Shown piece by piece: positions 39,596 to 49,636 of a stretch of DNA of 64,000 nucleotides. The DNA lies in assembly GCF_030651185.1 (NCBI RefSeq), contig NZ_JAUSCJ010000006.1, positions 186,001 to 250,000 on the forward strand, given 5' to 3'. The position numbers were made by a program, and so were the translations under genes. The notes beneath the pieces were generated by a model. The model made no database searches. It was given only the letters and a program-made list of their open reading frames with translations, and was not told where the DNA came from. Every line of letters starts with the position of its first letter. Position 1 is the stretch's first letter. This stretch comes from Phenylobacterium sp. (GTDB lineage: Bacteria; Pseudomonadota; Alphaproteobacteria; Caulobacterales; Caulobacteraceae).

Positions 39596-40744
39596 GTGGC
39601 CGACATCCAACCCTTCGAAGTCGCCTGGAGCGAGACGGACGTCCAGGCGGTGCTGGATCAGGTGCGCGCCTATCCCTGGCCGCCGATCCCCGAGGTTCCC
39701 GACGGCTGGGCCTATGGCTGTGACGCCAGCTACCTGAAGGCGCTCTGCGAGCACTGGACCGAGCGCTACGACTGGCGCTCGGCCATGGCCGAGCTCAACC
39801 GCTTCCCGCAGTTCACGGCCCGCGTCGAGGACTACGATCTGCACTTCCTGCAGGTGGTCGGCGAGGCGGGCGGCAGACGGCCCCTGCTGGTGACCCACGG
39901 CTGGCCGGGATCGCACTACGAGTTCTGGGGCGCCATCGAGAAGCTGGCCTTCCCGTCCCGGTTCGGCGGCGACGCCAAGGACGCCTTCGACCTGGTGATC
40001 CCGTCCCTGCCCGGCTTCGGCTTCTCGTCCAAGCCGACCCGGCCGATCGGACAGCGCACCACCGCGCGGCTGTTCAACACCCTGATGACCGACGTCCTGG
40101 GCTATCCCAGCTACATCGCCCAGGGCGGCGACTGGGGGGCCATGGTCACCTCCTGGCTCGGCCACGACCACGGGGCCCAGGTCCGCGCCATCCACCTGAA
40201 CATGATGGCCTTCCGCCCCTTCGGCGGCCCACAGACCCCCGACGAGATCGCATGGCTCACCCGCCAGAGCGCCATGATGGACGTCATGGGCGGCTATTTC
40301 CGCCTGCAGGCCTCCAAACCCCAGTCCCTGGCCTGGATGGGCGCTGGCAATCCGGTGGGCCAGGCCGCCTGGATCGCCGAGCGGTTCCACGACTGGTCGG
40401 ACCTGCGGGAAAAGCCCCTGGACGCGGTCCACCCCAAGGACCGCATGCTCACCAACATCATGATCTATGTGATGACCGGCAGCTTCGCGACAGGCGCCTG
40501 GTACTATCGCGGCTTGCTCGAAGAGGGCGGCATCGCCTTCAAGGAAGGCGAGCGCTGCGAGACCCCCACGGCCTTCGCCAACTTCCCCGGCGAGCCGCTC
40601 TACACCGCCCCGCCCCGGACCTGGGCTGACCGCGCCTACAACATCACCCGCTGGACCGAGATGCCCCGCGGCGGACACTTCGCGGCCATGGAAGAGCCCG
40701 ACCTGTTCGTCGCCGACGTCCGAGACTGGGGAAAGGGCGTCTAG
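39596..40744 (+). CDS. Epoxide hydrolase family protein (EHN domain plus alpha/beta hydrolase)
   Basis: A 382-aa enzyme from GTG 39596 preceded by AGGGGAAG. The N-terminal EHN domain (about 1-110) contains WPPIPEVPDGWAYG and the HYEF-type lid; the oxyanion motif is THGWPGSHYEF; the nucleophile is Asp179 (AQGGDWGAMVTSW), and the base His lies in MPRGGHFAAMEEP. Asp rather than Ser at the elbow defines epoxide hydrolases of the microsomal/juvenile-hormone type. It opens epoxides to diols, fitting the oxygenase-rich surroundings. Confidence 0.93.
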   Translation: MADIQPFEVAWSETDVQAVLDQVRAYPWPPIPEVPDGWAYGCDASYLKALCEHWTERYDWRSAMAELNRFPQFTARVEDYDLHFLQVVGEAGGRRPLLVTHGWPGSHYEFWGAIEKLAFPSRFGGDAKDAFDLVIPSLPGFGFSSKPTRPIGQRTTARLFNTLMTDVLGYPSYIAQGGDWGAMVTSWLGHDHGAQVRAIHLNMMAFRPFGGPQTPDEIAWLTRQSAMMDVMGGYFRLQASKPQSLAWMGAGNPVGQAAWIAERFHDWSDLREKPLDAVHPKDRMLTNIMIYVMTGSFATGAWYYRGLLEEGGIAFKEGERCETPTAFANFPGEPLYTAPPRTWADRAYNITRWTEMPRGGHFAAMEEPDLFVADVRDWGKGV

Positions 40745-40781
40745 CTCTTTTCAAGGGCGCGGGATCGGTTCTATTCGACCG

Positions 40782-41789
40782 ATGGCCAGATACGACTTCG
40801 CGTCCGACAACACCGCCCCCGCCACGCCCGAGGCGATGAACGCCCTGCTGGCCGCCAACAGCGGCGTCACCTCCGGCTACGGCTCCGATCACATAACCCG
40901 GGCCGGGGCCGACGCGGTCCGCGCACTGCTGGACACCGACGCCAGCGTGCGGTTCGTGGCCTCGGGCACAGCGGCCAACGCCATATCCCTGGCCACCCTT
41001 TGTCAGCCCTTCGAAGGCGTGCTCTGCCACCAGCATTCCCACGTCGCCACCGACGAGACCGGGGCCCCCGGCTTCTTCGGCCACGGCCTGGGGATGATCA
41101 CCCTGGCCGGCGCCTCGGGGCGCATTGATCCCGCGGGCCTGACCGCGCCGCTGGCCGCGCCGGACCAACCCCACTGGCAGGCGCCGGCGGCCCTGTCGGT
41201 CACCAACGCCACCGAGTACGGCACGGTCTATTCGCACCATCAGCTGAAGGCCCTGATCGACCCGGTGAAGGCTAAGGGCTACCGCGTTCACTTCGACGGG
41301 GCGCGGCTGGCCAATGCGGCGGCGGCCGGCTTCGATCTGAAGGCCATCAAGACCCTTGGCATCGACATCCTGGTGGTGGGCGGGACCAAATCCGGCATGA
41401 CGCCGTCGGAGGCGGTGGTGATCTTCGACCCCGCCCTGGCCCATCGCTTCGACGCGCGGCTGAAACAGTCGGGGCAACTGCCGTCCAAGGGCCGGTACTA
41501 CGCCGCGCCCTTCATCGGCATGCTGGCGGACGGCGCCTTCGTGCGCCACGCCGCCCACGCCAACGCCATGGCCCAGCGGCTGGCGGCGCTCATGCCATTC
41601 CCCATCGCCCACCCGGTGGAGGCCAACGCGGTGTTCGTGCAGATGGACGAGCCGACCCTGCAGCGGCTGCATGCCGCTGGCTGGTTCGTCTACCGGTTCA
41701 TCGACGGCTCGGTGCGCTTCATGTGCTCGTGGGCGACGACGCCGGAGGCGGTGGACGAGCTGGGCGAGGCGCTGAGCTCTATCCGCTAA
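40782..41789 (+). CDS. Low-specificity threonine aldolase family protein
   Basis: A 335-aa PLP enzyme. It starts YDFASDNTAPATPEAM and has YGSDHITRAGADAV, FVASGTAANAISL, HQHSHVATDETGAP and HFDGARLANAA, the order seen in threonine aldolases. The PLP lysine is Lys203 in GGTKSGMTPSEAV, where most relatives read TKNG. It cleaves L-threonine or other beta-hydroxy amino acids to glycine and an aldehyde. Followed by a structured 44-nt element before the convergent LuxR-hydrolase gene. Confidence 0.92.
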   Translation: MARYDFASDNTAPATPEAMNALLAANSGVTSGYGSDHITRAGADAVRALLDTDASVRFVASGTAANAISLATLCQPFEGVLCHQHSHVATDETGAPGFFGHGLGMITLAGASGRIDPAGLTAPLAAPDQPHWQAPAALSVTNATEYGTVYSHHQLKALIDPVKAKGYRVHFDGARLANAAAAGFDLKAIKTLGIDILVVGGTKSGMTPSEAVVIFDPALAHRFDARLKQSGQLPSKGRYYAAPFIGMLADGAFVRHAAHANAMAQRLAALMPFPIAHPVEANAVFVQMDEPTLQRLHAAGWFVYRFIDGSVRFMCSWATTPEAVDELGEALSSIR

Positions 41790-41797
41790 TTCTTGTC

Positions 41798-41841
41798 GCG
41801 TGACGGGCGCCGAAACCGGCGGCCACTTTCGGCTGTCACGC
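41798..41841. repeat. 44-nt two-stem hairpin element, copy 1
   Basis: Outer arms GCGTGAC (41798-41804) and GTCACGC (41835-41841); inner arms GCCGAAA (41809-41815) and TTTCGGC (41827-41833); loop CCGGCGGCCAC. Copy 2 at 49637-49680 differs only at two base pairs, both compensated. It lies between convergent genes and its right arm contains the stop codon of the LuxR-hydrolase gene. Terminator or structured RNA element. Confidence 0.85.
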
Positions 41842-43542
41842 TCCGCTGGCCAGCCAGGCCAGCACCTCGGGCCAATGCTTGTGGGCCAGGAAATGGCCGG
41901 CCTCCGGGAAGGTGCGGACACTCTCCTGGCGGTCGTTCAGCCAGGCGGTGACATCGGCGGCGCTGGACATCGGATCCTGCTCGCCGTGCCAGACCGTGAT
42001 CGGCGCGCTAAGGCGCGCGAGGTCGAGGATGGGACTGCGGGCCGAGCACTTGATCTCATCGGCGATGCCCCGGCTGGTGAGAGCCAGGGACTCCGAGATG
42101 TAGTCGACGATGTATTCCAGCACCCCGGGATGGGTGCGCAGATAGGCCGCGTCGCCCGGCGCCGAGGCCGCCGCCCGGACGAACTTTTCAAGCTGCTTGC
42201 GGGTGAGCTGCAAGCGCATCATGGCGAAGACCATGTCGGCCAGCCAGGCGTTGCGCATGATCCGCCGGCGGAACAGCACCACAGCATGGCCCTTATCGCG
42301 CTCGGTCTCCAGGGTCTGGCCCGAGGGCCGGGCCGAGGCCAACAGCACCCGGCTGGCGATGGGACCCAGCTCGCGGGCGGCCATCAGGGCGAAGGGCGCG
42401 CCGGACATGAAGGCCGCCACCTGCACCTCCGTCAGGCCCTGGTCGCGGCAAAGGTCGGCGAAGTCGCGCCCGACCCCCTCATAGCTGAAGTCCGGCCTGA
42501 CGTCGGAGCGGCCGGCCCCCGGCCGCTCGGGGCAGATCAGGCGCAGGCCCAGGTCGCGGGCGAGCGCATCGCTGCCCCTGGGCATGATGCTGCATCCCAG
42601 GCCCTGATGGACGAGCAGAACCGCCTTGCCCTTGGGGTCTCCATAGGCGCGCCAGGCCAGGCGACGCCCGTCTGGCAGGGTCAGGAAGCGAATGGGCGGC
42701 GCGGTTTCCACCGCGCCCCGCTCGGTGGCGGCGATGGGCGGGCCCAGCAGGCCGCGACCCGAACCCTCCTGGAAGGAGGTGGCCAGCGACCCGAGCTGGG
42801 TCAGGGTGCGGATCAGTTCGCTCTGTCGCGACAGGCCGACCTTCTCGAAGATGGCCCGGAGCTGGTTGCGGACGGTGTTGAAGCTGACGCTGAGTTCAAC
42901 GGCCGCCTCCTTCAGGGTCAGGCCGTCCTTGAGCCTTGCGGCCAGCCTGGTCTCGGCTGGGGTCAGGCCGAAGCTTTCGCGCAGGTTGGCCCACAACCGG
43001 TCGGTGGCCTCCACCGCCGGGAAGACCACGGCGCAGGTTCCCTCTCCCGTGGTCACCGCGCCGCCAAGGCCGGCGGTGAGCGCCGGCGGCAGGCCGCTGG
43101 CGGGGACCACATAGGCGAAGTGCGGCGCCTCGTCGTCGGCCTGGCTGAACTTGACGATGACCTGGCGGCCCTGGGTCCCACGCAGACGGTGGCGAGCCTG
43201 GTCGAGGGCCTCATGGTTGGCGGGGTTGAAGAAGCGCAAGCCTTGCGCCTCGATGACCCCCAGGCGCTGGTGGAAGACCGCCTCGCCCGCCGCGTTCCAG
43301 GCGCTGGCGCCACCGGCGGCGTTGATCAGCACCACGCCGACCTGGGCGGCCTCGCCCCGGTCGGCCGCCAGGGTGGCCAGCCGCGCGGCGCCCTCCGCCT
43401 CGGGCGGGGCATCGCTGGCCTCCACGTCCAGGGCCTGGACGATCTGCTCCCACTTATCGGGCTCGGCGGCGATGGCGTACATCGTCTCGATGACCATCGA
43501 GACGTTCGCCTTGGCTTTCGGCGTCAGGTCTGGCGTCGGCAC
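41836..43542 (-). CDS. LuxR-type HTH regulator fused to an alpha/beta-hydrolase domain
   Basis: A 568-aa fusion from GTG 43542. Residues 1-190 look like a PAS-type sensor region (GVVLINAAGGASAWNAAGEAV). A LuxR/GerE HTH follows at about 201-258 (FGLTPAETRLAARLKDGLTL, then VSFNTVRNQLRAIFEKVG). Residues 285-568 are an alpha/beta-hydrolase: LLVHQGLGCS, CPERPGAGRSDVRPD, an acid Asp (WHGEQDPM) and a His (EAGHFLAHKHW). The nucleophile elbow reads AAFMSGAPFAL, placing Met379 where Ser is expected. It may be a hydrolase-fold ligand sensor controlling transcription rather than an enzyme. Confidence 0.88.
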   Translation of the reverse strand: MPTPDLTPKAKANVSMVIETMYAIAAEPDKWEQIVQALDVEASDAPPEAEGAARLATLAADRGEAAQVGVVLINAAGGASAWNAAGEAVFHQRLGVIEAQGLRFFNPANHEALDQARHRLRGTQGRQVIVKFSQADDEAPHFAYVVPASGLPPALTAGLGGAVTTGEGTCAVVFPAVEATDRLWANLRESFGLTPAETRLAARLKDGLTLKEAAVELSVSFNTVRNQLRAIFEKVGLSRQSELIRTLTQLGSLATSFQEGSGRGLLGPPIAATERGAVETAPPIRFLTLPDGRRLAWRAYGDPKGKAVLLVHQGLGCSIMPRGSDALARDLGLRLICPERPGAGRSDVRPDFSYEGVGRDFADLCRDQGLTEVQVAAFMSGAPFALMAARELGPIASRVLLASARPSGQTLETERDKGHAVVLFRRRIMRNAWLADMVFAMMRLQLTRKQLEKFVRAAASAPGDAAYLRTHPGVLEYIVDYISESLALTSRGIADEIKCSARSPILDLARLSAPITVWHGEQDPMSSAADVTAWLNDRQESVRTFPEAGHFLAHKHWPEVLAWLASGA

Positions 43543-43612
43543 GGGCGGAGCAAGTCTCTAGGCTCGGGGGGACCCCAAGCCTACACGAACCCCGCCTGAG
43601 GCGCCCCCGTTA

Positions 43613-44661
<1,049 letters not shown>

Positions 44662-44680
44662 AAGCAAGCCGCCTGTTGGG

Positions 44681-45061
44681 TCAGCGATCGGGATAGTTGG
44701 CCAACTCGTCGGCGCGTTCGGTGGTGCGGTCGAGGACGCACATGTTGGCGGTCACGCGGGACATGGTGCCCCAGTCGTCGTCCTGCAGGGACTGGCAGTC
44801 GGCCTGCTTGAAGGCGATCCAGGCGCGCTGGGCGGCGCGCAGCTTGGCCTGTTGTTCCGGGTTCAGGCTCTTCATCGTCTTGGCGTAGGTCTTGTTCAGC
44901 CGGGCGTCCTGGATCGCCACGGCGTCGCCTATGCACTGGATCTGGCCCATGGTGCTGCCGCCGGCCGGCGAATCCAGGCAGCGGTCGAGGGCGGACTTGG
45001 ACGCCGCGGCCTGGGCGACGGCCGGCAGGACCAGCAGGGCGGCGATCAGCAGGCCTTTCAC
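44681..45061 (-). CDS. Secreted LprI/DUF1311-like protein
   Basis: A 126-aa exported protein from GTG 45061, overlapping the accA stop by four bases. Signal peptide KGLLIAALLVLPAVAQA. The mature part has four cysteines (DRCLDSP, IQCIGDA, ADCQSL, NMCVLDR) and the family core LNKTYAKTMKSLNPEQQAKL, then RAAQRAWIAFKQADC. The family includes the lysozyme inhibitor LprI of mycobacteria and YecT-like proteins of unknown role. Probably periplasmic with two disulfides. Coupling to accA is likely convenience, not shared function. Confidence 0.85.
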   Translation of the reverse strand: MKGLLIAALLVLPAVAQAAASKSALDRCLDSPAGGSTMGQIQCIGDAVAIQDARLNKTYAKTMKSLNPEQQAKLRAAQRAWIAFKQADCQSLQDDDWGTMSRVTANMCVLDRTTERADELANYPDR

Positions 45062-46020
45062 TGCAGGCCGCTCCGGCCGATGGCGTAGAAGCGCTCGGCC
45101 CGCTGCTTCTTCAGTTCCGGGGCGGTCATCTTGGTCAGGATCGCCAGTTCCTCCTCCACCGCGTCGCCCACTGAGGCGATGGTGGCTTCGGGATCGGAGT
45201 GGGCGCCGCCCGGAGGCTCGGCGATGATCCGATCGACGATCTTCATGCCGATCAGGTCCTGGGCGGTGATCTTCAGGGCCTTGGCGGCTTCCTCGGCGGT
45301 GCGCGCGCCGCGCCACAGGATTGAGTTGGCGCCCTCCGGCGGGATCACCGTGTAGATGGCGTGCTCCAGCATCAGCACCCGGTTGCCGCATGCGGTGCCG
45401 ATGGCCCCACCGGACCCGCCCTCGCCGGTGACGATGGCCACCATGGGCACGGCCAGCATCAGGGACTTCTCGGTGGCCCGGGCGATGGCCTCGGCCACGC
45501 CGCGTTCCTCGGAGCCCACACCCGGATAGGCCGCGGCGGTGTCGACGAAGCTGATCACCGGCAGGTGGAACCGCTCGGCCATCTCCAGCAGGCGGATCGC
45601 CTTACGGTAGCCCTCGGGCCGCGCGTAGCCGAAATTATGTTTCACGCGGGTGACGGTGTCGCGGCCCTTCTCATTGCCGAGCACCACGACGGGCTGACCG
45701 CGAAACCGGCCCAGGCCGCCCATGATCGCCTGGTCGTCGGCGAACTTGCGATCACCGCGCAGCTCCACGAACTCGTCGATCAGGCCGGCGCAATAGTCGA
45801 CGAAGTGGGGCCGTTCGGGATGGCGGGCCACCAGGGTCTTCTGCCAGGCGTCGAGCTTGGAATAGGCGTCGCGGCGCAGGGTCTGGGCGCGGGTCCGCAG
45901 CGCTTCGATCTCGCCGTCCATCGCCCCGGACCCGGTGGTCTCCGACAGCTTGGAAAGCTCTTCGATCTTGGCTTCGAGGTCGGCGATCGGACGCTCGAAC
46001 TCGAGATAGTGCGCGACCAT
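45058..46020 (-). CDS. accA: Acetyl-CoA carboxylase, carboxyltransferase subunit alpha
   Basis: A 320-aa subunit that, with AccD, transfers carboxyl from biotin to acetyl-CoA, giving malonyl-CoA for fatty acid synthesis. Characteristic segments: YLEFERPIADLEAKIEEL at the N-terminus, LHGDR-like ELRGDRKFADDQAIMGGLGR, NFGYARPEGYRKAIRLL, DTAAAYPGVGSEERG, GEGGSGGAIGTACGNRV and PPEGANSILWR. Length matches the family. Divergent from the SRPBCC gene. Confidence 0.97.
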   Translation of the reverse strand: MVAHYLEFERPIADLEAKIEELSKLSETTGSGAMDGEIEALRTRAQTLRRDAYSKLDAWQKTLVARHPERPHFVDYCAGLIDEFVELRGDRKFADDQAIMGGLGRFRGQPVVVLGNEKGRDTVTRVKHNFGYARPEGYRKAIRLLEMAERFHLPVISFVDTAAAYPGVGSEERGVAEAIARATEKSLMLAVPMVAIVTGEGGSGGAIGTACGNRVLMLEHAIYTVIPPEGANSILWRGARTAEEAAKALKITAQDLIGMKIVDRIIAEPPGGAHSDPEATIASVGDAVEEELAILTKMTAPELKKQRAERFYAIGRSGLQ

Positions 46021-46159
46021 GCGGGGACTCTTCCTTCCGTGAGCGGAAGCGCCGGAAACTAGGCGGGAACCTGCAGCCTAACAAGTACGTGGCGTCGCGC
46101 CAGTTCCTTCAAGGACTTGCTTCAAGGGAACGAAATCGCCCGCCGCGACCTCACCGAGC

Positions 46160-46714
46160 ATGAAGTCCATGCTTGTCCTCGCCCTTTCCGTCCTGGCCTC
46201 GCCTGCCCTCGCCGCGCCAGGCTTCGATGCCGCGCCTACCGTCTCGGCCCGCGCCGAGGGCGGATCAGCCGGCGTGATCCGCGCGGCCATGGATGTCGCG
46301 GCGCCGCCCGCCGTGGTCTGGAAGGTGCTGAGCGATTGCGCGGGCGCCTCGCGCTACATGCCCAAGCTGTTAAGCTGCAAGACCCTGGAGCGCGATCCTG
46401 CCGGCAAGTGGGATGTGCGTGAGCACCGGCTGGAGGGGAACGCCTTCAAACCCGTCATGCGAAACGTCTTCCGCACCACCCTGGAGCCGCCGCGCCGGCT
46501 GGCGTTCCATCGCACCGGCGGCGACTGGAAGCGGTCGGACGGCGAATGGCGGCTCTCGCCCATCCCGGGCGGAACCCACGTCACCTATGAACTGCACGTC
46601 GCGATCGACGCGCCGGTCCCCGCCGGAATGGTGCGCAGCGCCGTGGCCAAGGGGATGCCCGCTTCCATGCTGGCCCTACGCAAGGAAGCGCTGGCGCAGG
46701 CGCACCGCTCGTGA
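46160..46714 (+). CDS. Exported SRPBCC (START-like) family protein
   Basis: A 184-aa protein with signal peptide MKSMLVLALSVLASPALAAP. The mature part is a START/polyketide-cyclase-like fold: GVIRAAMDVAAPPAVVWKVL, SDCAGASRYMPKLLSCKTL, then WRLSPIPGGTHVTYELHV and a C-terminal helix (MPASMLALRKEALAQ). Such proteins bind hydrophobic ligands; the periplasmic location suggests lipid or quinone handling. Its stop overlaps the methyltransferase start (GTGA, 46711-46714). Confidence 0.85.
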   Translation: MKSMLVLALSVLASPALAAPGFDAAPTVSARAEGGSAGVIRAAMDVAAPPAVVWKVLSDCAGASRYMPKLLSCKTLERDPAGKWDVREHRLEGNAFKPVMRNVFRTTLEPPRRLAFHRTGGDWKRSDGEWRLSPIPGGTHVTYELHVAIDAPVPAGMVRSAVAKGMPASMLALRKEALAQAHRS

Positions 46715-47646
46715 CCTTCGAAGACGAAGCCCTGGTGGCCCTGCTCCAGGCCCTGAAGGCGCGCGACTATCGGTTCATCACGCCCACCAATGACACCCAT
46801 CGGCTGGTCTCGTGGCGGCTGTTCCAGGGGTCTCGCCACACGCTACGCGACATCTTTGGCTGGACCCGACCCTTCCGTGACGGCGACGTGGAGCCCGAGA
46901 TCCTGGCCCTGATGCGTGAGGCCGGAATCCTGGTCCAGAAGGGGCAGAGGCTTTCCAGCGCCCTGCGTGTCGCCAGCCTCGGCGACGACCTCTTCCTGCA
47001 CTCGGCCTATCCGCCGAAGGCGAAGGACGCGGTGTTCTTCGGCCCCGACAGCTACCGGTTCGCCGACTTCATCCGCGCCGAGCTGGGACACGCCAACCGT
47101 GTGGTGGACATCGGCGCCGGCTCGGGAGTGGGCGGGATTGTCGCCGCACGGGTCTGCCCGAAGGCCGCCATCGTCCTGGCCGACATCAATCCTCAGGCGC
47201 TGCGGCTGGCGCGGATCAACGCCGCCGCCGCCGTGGTCAGCGCCGAGGTTATGGAGAGCGATGGCCTGGCCAAGGTCACAGGCCCCATCGATGTCGCCAT
47301 CGCCAACCCGCCCTATCTGCTGGGCTCCGGCGGCCGCGCCTATCGTGACGGTGGTGACCTGCTGGGCGCGCGGCTGTCGCTGAACTGGGCCAAGGCCGCC
47401 ATGTCCCGCCTGCCGGCCGGCGGGCGGCTGCTGCTCTATACCGGCAGCGCCATCGTCGAGGGCCGTGACCGGCTGCGGGCCGAGCTCGAGACGCTGGCCG
47501 CCGGATCAGGCGCGAGCCTGCGCTATCGCGAGATCGATCCGGACGTGTTCGGCGGTATGCTGCTGCACCCGGCCTATCGCCGCGTGGATCGCATCGCCGC
47601 GGTGGGCGCCATCCTGGAGCGGGCCGGGAACGCCGCGTCAGCTTGA
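46711..47646 (+). CDS. Class I SAM-dependent methyltransferase with NPPY motif
   Basis: A 311-aa protein from GTG 46711. An N-terminal winged-helix-like region (about 1-110) precedes a class I methyltransferase core: VVDIGAGSGVGGIVA (SAM loop), ADINPQALRLARINA and VAIANPPYLLG. The NPPY motif is used by enzymes that methylate planar nitrogens, for example HemK/PrmC on glutamine or RsmC/RlmG on guanine. The substrate is not clear. Overlap with the SRPBCC gene implies co-translation. Confidence 0.88.
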   Translation: MTFEDEALVALLQALKARDYRFITPTNDTHRLVSWRLFQGSRHTLRDIFGWTRPFRDGDVEPEILALMREAGILVQKGQRLSSALRVASLGDDLFLHSAYPPKAKDAVFFGPDSYRFADFIRAELGHANRVVDIGAGSGVGGIVAARVCPKAAIVLADINPQALRLARINAAAAVVSAEVMESDGLAKVTGPIDVAIANPPYLLGSGGRAYRDGGDLLGARLSLNWAKAAMSRLPAGGRLLLYTGSAIVEGRDRLRAELETLAAGSGASLRYREIDPDVFGGMLLHPAYRRVDRIAAVGAILERAGNAASA

Positions 47647-47707
47647 GCGTATTGGCAAGCGGGTTCACTCTGGGCTCGCCCGGTCTCCTTCAGGTTCTGA
47701 GGCTCCG

Positions 47708-48685
47708 ATGAGCGAACTGCAGACGCGCGCGCCCGAGGGCTTCCTGCCCGGCCTGTCCCCCAAGGGCGGCTGGTTCACCGACTTCCAATCCCACCGGGGC
47801 GGCCTGACGGTCCACACGACCGGCACCGAGATTGGCCTGGACGGCGCGCTGATCGGCGAATGCCTCAACTGGTTCGGATATCATCTCATCGTCCGCGCCC
47901 GGTCGTGGTGGCTGGCGGCGACGCAGCCCCCCGGCCCCACCATCTGGTTCACGCCCGACAAGCCGCGGCCCTGGTATCTGATCTGGGCCGCCATGGCCTG
48001 GAGCGGCTGCCGCATGGCCAGGTCGCCGAGTGAGGCAGACGCCTGCTTCTGCTTCGAGGACGCCACCTGGGGCCTGCGCGCGACGCCCACCCATGAGCGT
48101 GCCTTCAACTTCGGCTGCCTGGACGTCTCCAAGAGCCATGTGGCGGCGGTGTTCGAGGAGGTGTTCGGCTATCCGCTCGCCATCGACCCTGAGACCTTCG
48201 TCGGCGAGGCGGTGGAGAAGGGCGAACTGAACGGGGTGCACGACGGGCGGATCATCACCTGTCCGCATCCGCGCCTGGCGGGCAGGACCTACCAGAGGCT
48301 GGTGGACACCGCCGTCGGGCCGTTCATCCACGATCTGCGGACCCCCTGCATCGGCGGCAAACCCGCCGTGGTCTGGATTAAACGCAAGCCGGCCGACAAC
48401 CGCTTCTCGATCCACAACCTGGCGGTCACCCGCGCCGACCCCGCCGACATCTACAGCGCCGAGGAGCTGGCGCTGATCGCCGCCTTCGCCGCGCGCATGG
48501 GCCTGGACTGGGGCGGCCTGGACATCCTGCGCGACCAGCCGAGCGGCCGCATCTACATCGTCGACGTCAACAAGACCGACGTGGGACCGGTGATCGCCCT
48601 CAGCCTGCGCGACAAGCTCAACTCCACCGAGGCCCTGGCTAAGGCCCTGATCGCGTTGCTGAAAGGCGACATCCACAAGGGCTGA
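47708..48685 (+). CDS. Hypothetical protein, ATP-grasp-like C-terminus
   Basis: A 325-aa soluble protein from ATG 47708; upstream in-frame sequence overlaps the methyltransferase in another frame. The last 80 residues (AFAARMGLDWGGLDILRDQP, then GRIYIVDVNKTDVGP and LSLRDKLN) match the metal-binding end of an ATP-grasp fold, with Asp and Asn of D-V-N as ligands. Residues 180-240 contain GRTYQRLVDTAVGPF and VVWIKRKPADNRF. Probably an ATP-dependent ligase or an inactive relative; no substrate can be named. Neighbours give little help. Confidence 0.6.
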   Translation: MSELQTRAPEGFLPGLSPKGGWFTDFQSHRGGLTVHTTGTEIGLDGALIGECLNWFGYHLIVRARSWWLAATQPPGPTIWFTPDKPRPWYLIWAAMAWSGCRMARSPSEADACFCFEDATWGLRATPTHERAFNFGCLDVSKSHVAAVFEEVFGYPLAIDPETFVGEAVEKGELNGVHDGRIITCPHPRLAGRTYQRLVDTAVGPFIHDLRTPCIGGKPAVVWIKRKPADNRFSIHNLAVTRADPADIYSAEELALIAAFAARMGLDWGGLDILRDQPSGRIYIVDVNKTDVGPVIALSLRDKLNSTEALAKALIALLKGDIHKG

Positions 48686-48742
48686 AACTAATCGAACGGC
48701 GTTCGTGCAACCCTGGCCAGGGCTCCACGTTTGGTACTTCGA

Positions 48743-48755
48743 GGTCCTAAGGACC
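48743..48755. promoter_or_regulatory. Perfect 13-bp palindrome upstream of the glycine-zipper gene
   Basis: GGTCCT-A-AGGACC lies 64 bases before the start of the envelope protein gene, in a 133-bp gap that also has CGAAC-ggc-GTTCG at 48693-48705. A candidate operator; no regulator can be named. Confidence 0.4.
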
Positions 48756-48818
48756 CCGCTGTTCACGAGGCCGCCGGGACGGGAGCGGTCCGTCGTTAGT
48801 TCCAGGAGAACGCACACC

Positions 48819-49559
48819 ATGAAGACGCTCAAGACCGCCTTGGTGGCGACGGCGATGTTGGCCACGGCCGCCCCCGCCTTCGCCCAGTATCAACCGACCC
48901 AGCAGTACCAGCGCGACATGCGCAATTACGAGCAGGACCAGCGCGACTATCAGGTCACGCGCGCCGAATACGACCGCGCCCGCGCCGAGTACGACGCCAA
49001 GCGTGAGCGCTACGAGCGCGACCGGGCCCGCTACGACGCCCGCTACGGCTATGGCGCCTATGCCCGCTACTACGGCGCGGCCCCGACCTGGGATTCGGCC
49101 CGCTACGACGCCAACGGCTACGGCCGTGACACCTCCTATTCGGGCTCGTCCTATGCCGACCCGTGCCGCTCCTCCGGCAACAACAACAGCCAGGTGGCCG
49201 GCGGCCTGATCGGCGCGCTGGCCGGGGCCGCCATCGGCTCCAACGTCGCGGCCCGCAATGCGCGGACCGAGGGCGCGGTGCTGGGCGCGGTGGTCGGCGG
49301 TCTCGCCGGCTCGCAGATCGGCAAGTCTTCGGCCAAGGCCAAGTGCGACAGCGCCGGCTACTACTACAGCTACGCTGAGACGGTGCCCTATCGCGAGAGC
49401 CGCTATGACCGCGGCCAGCGCACCGGCCAGTACGACTACACCTACTACAACCGTAACCGCTGCCGCCTGGCCACCGCGCCGGTGGACGACTACGGCCGCG
49501 ACGTGCGCTACGTCCGCGTCTGCCCCGACAGACAGGGCCGCTATCGGATCACCGGCTAA
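48819..49559 (+). CDS. Exported glycine-zipper 2TM domain protein
   Basis: A 246-aa envelope protein from ATG 48819 (AGGAGA site at 48803-48808). Signal peptide MKTLKTALVATAMLATAAPAFA. Residues 25-75 are a Tyr/Arg/Asp-rich charged helix (RAEYDRARAEYDAKRERYER); 120-170 form a glycine zipper (GGLIGALAGAAIGSNVA and GAVLGAVVGGLAGSQIGKS), a pair of membrane-inserting helices as in SlyB/Rickettsia 17-kDa-like proteins. The C-terminal 70 residues are Tyr-rich with several Cys. Likely an outer-membrane or periplasmic stress/structural protein. Ends in a terminator. Confidence 0.87.
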   Translation: MKTLKTALVATAMLATAAPAFAQYQPTQQYQRDMRNYEQDQRDYQVTRAEYDRARAEYDAKRERYERDRARYDARYGYGAYARYYGAAPTWDSARYDANGYGRDTSYSGSSYADPCRSSGNNNSQVAGGLIGALAGAAIGSNVAARNARTEGAVLGAVVGGLAGSQIGKSSAKAKCDSAGYYYSYAETVPYRESRYDRGQRTGQYDYTYYNRNRCRLATAPVDDYGRDVRYVRVCPDRQGRYRITG

Positions 49560-49587
49560 ACCAGCCTGATCTAACGCCCTGAGGGAA

Positions 49588-49613
49588 GCCGTCCGCGCTC
49601 GCGGGCGGCTTTT
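49588..49613 (+). terminator. Rho-independent terminator of the glycine-zipper gene
   Basis: A 10-bp stem GCCGTCCGCG/CGCGGGCGGC (one G-U pair) at 49588-49609, followed by TTTTCTCGTT. Confidence 0.8.
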
Positions 49614-49636
49614 CTCGTTCAGCATTCCGTGTTGAC

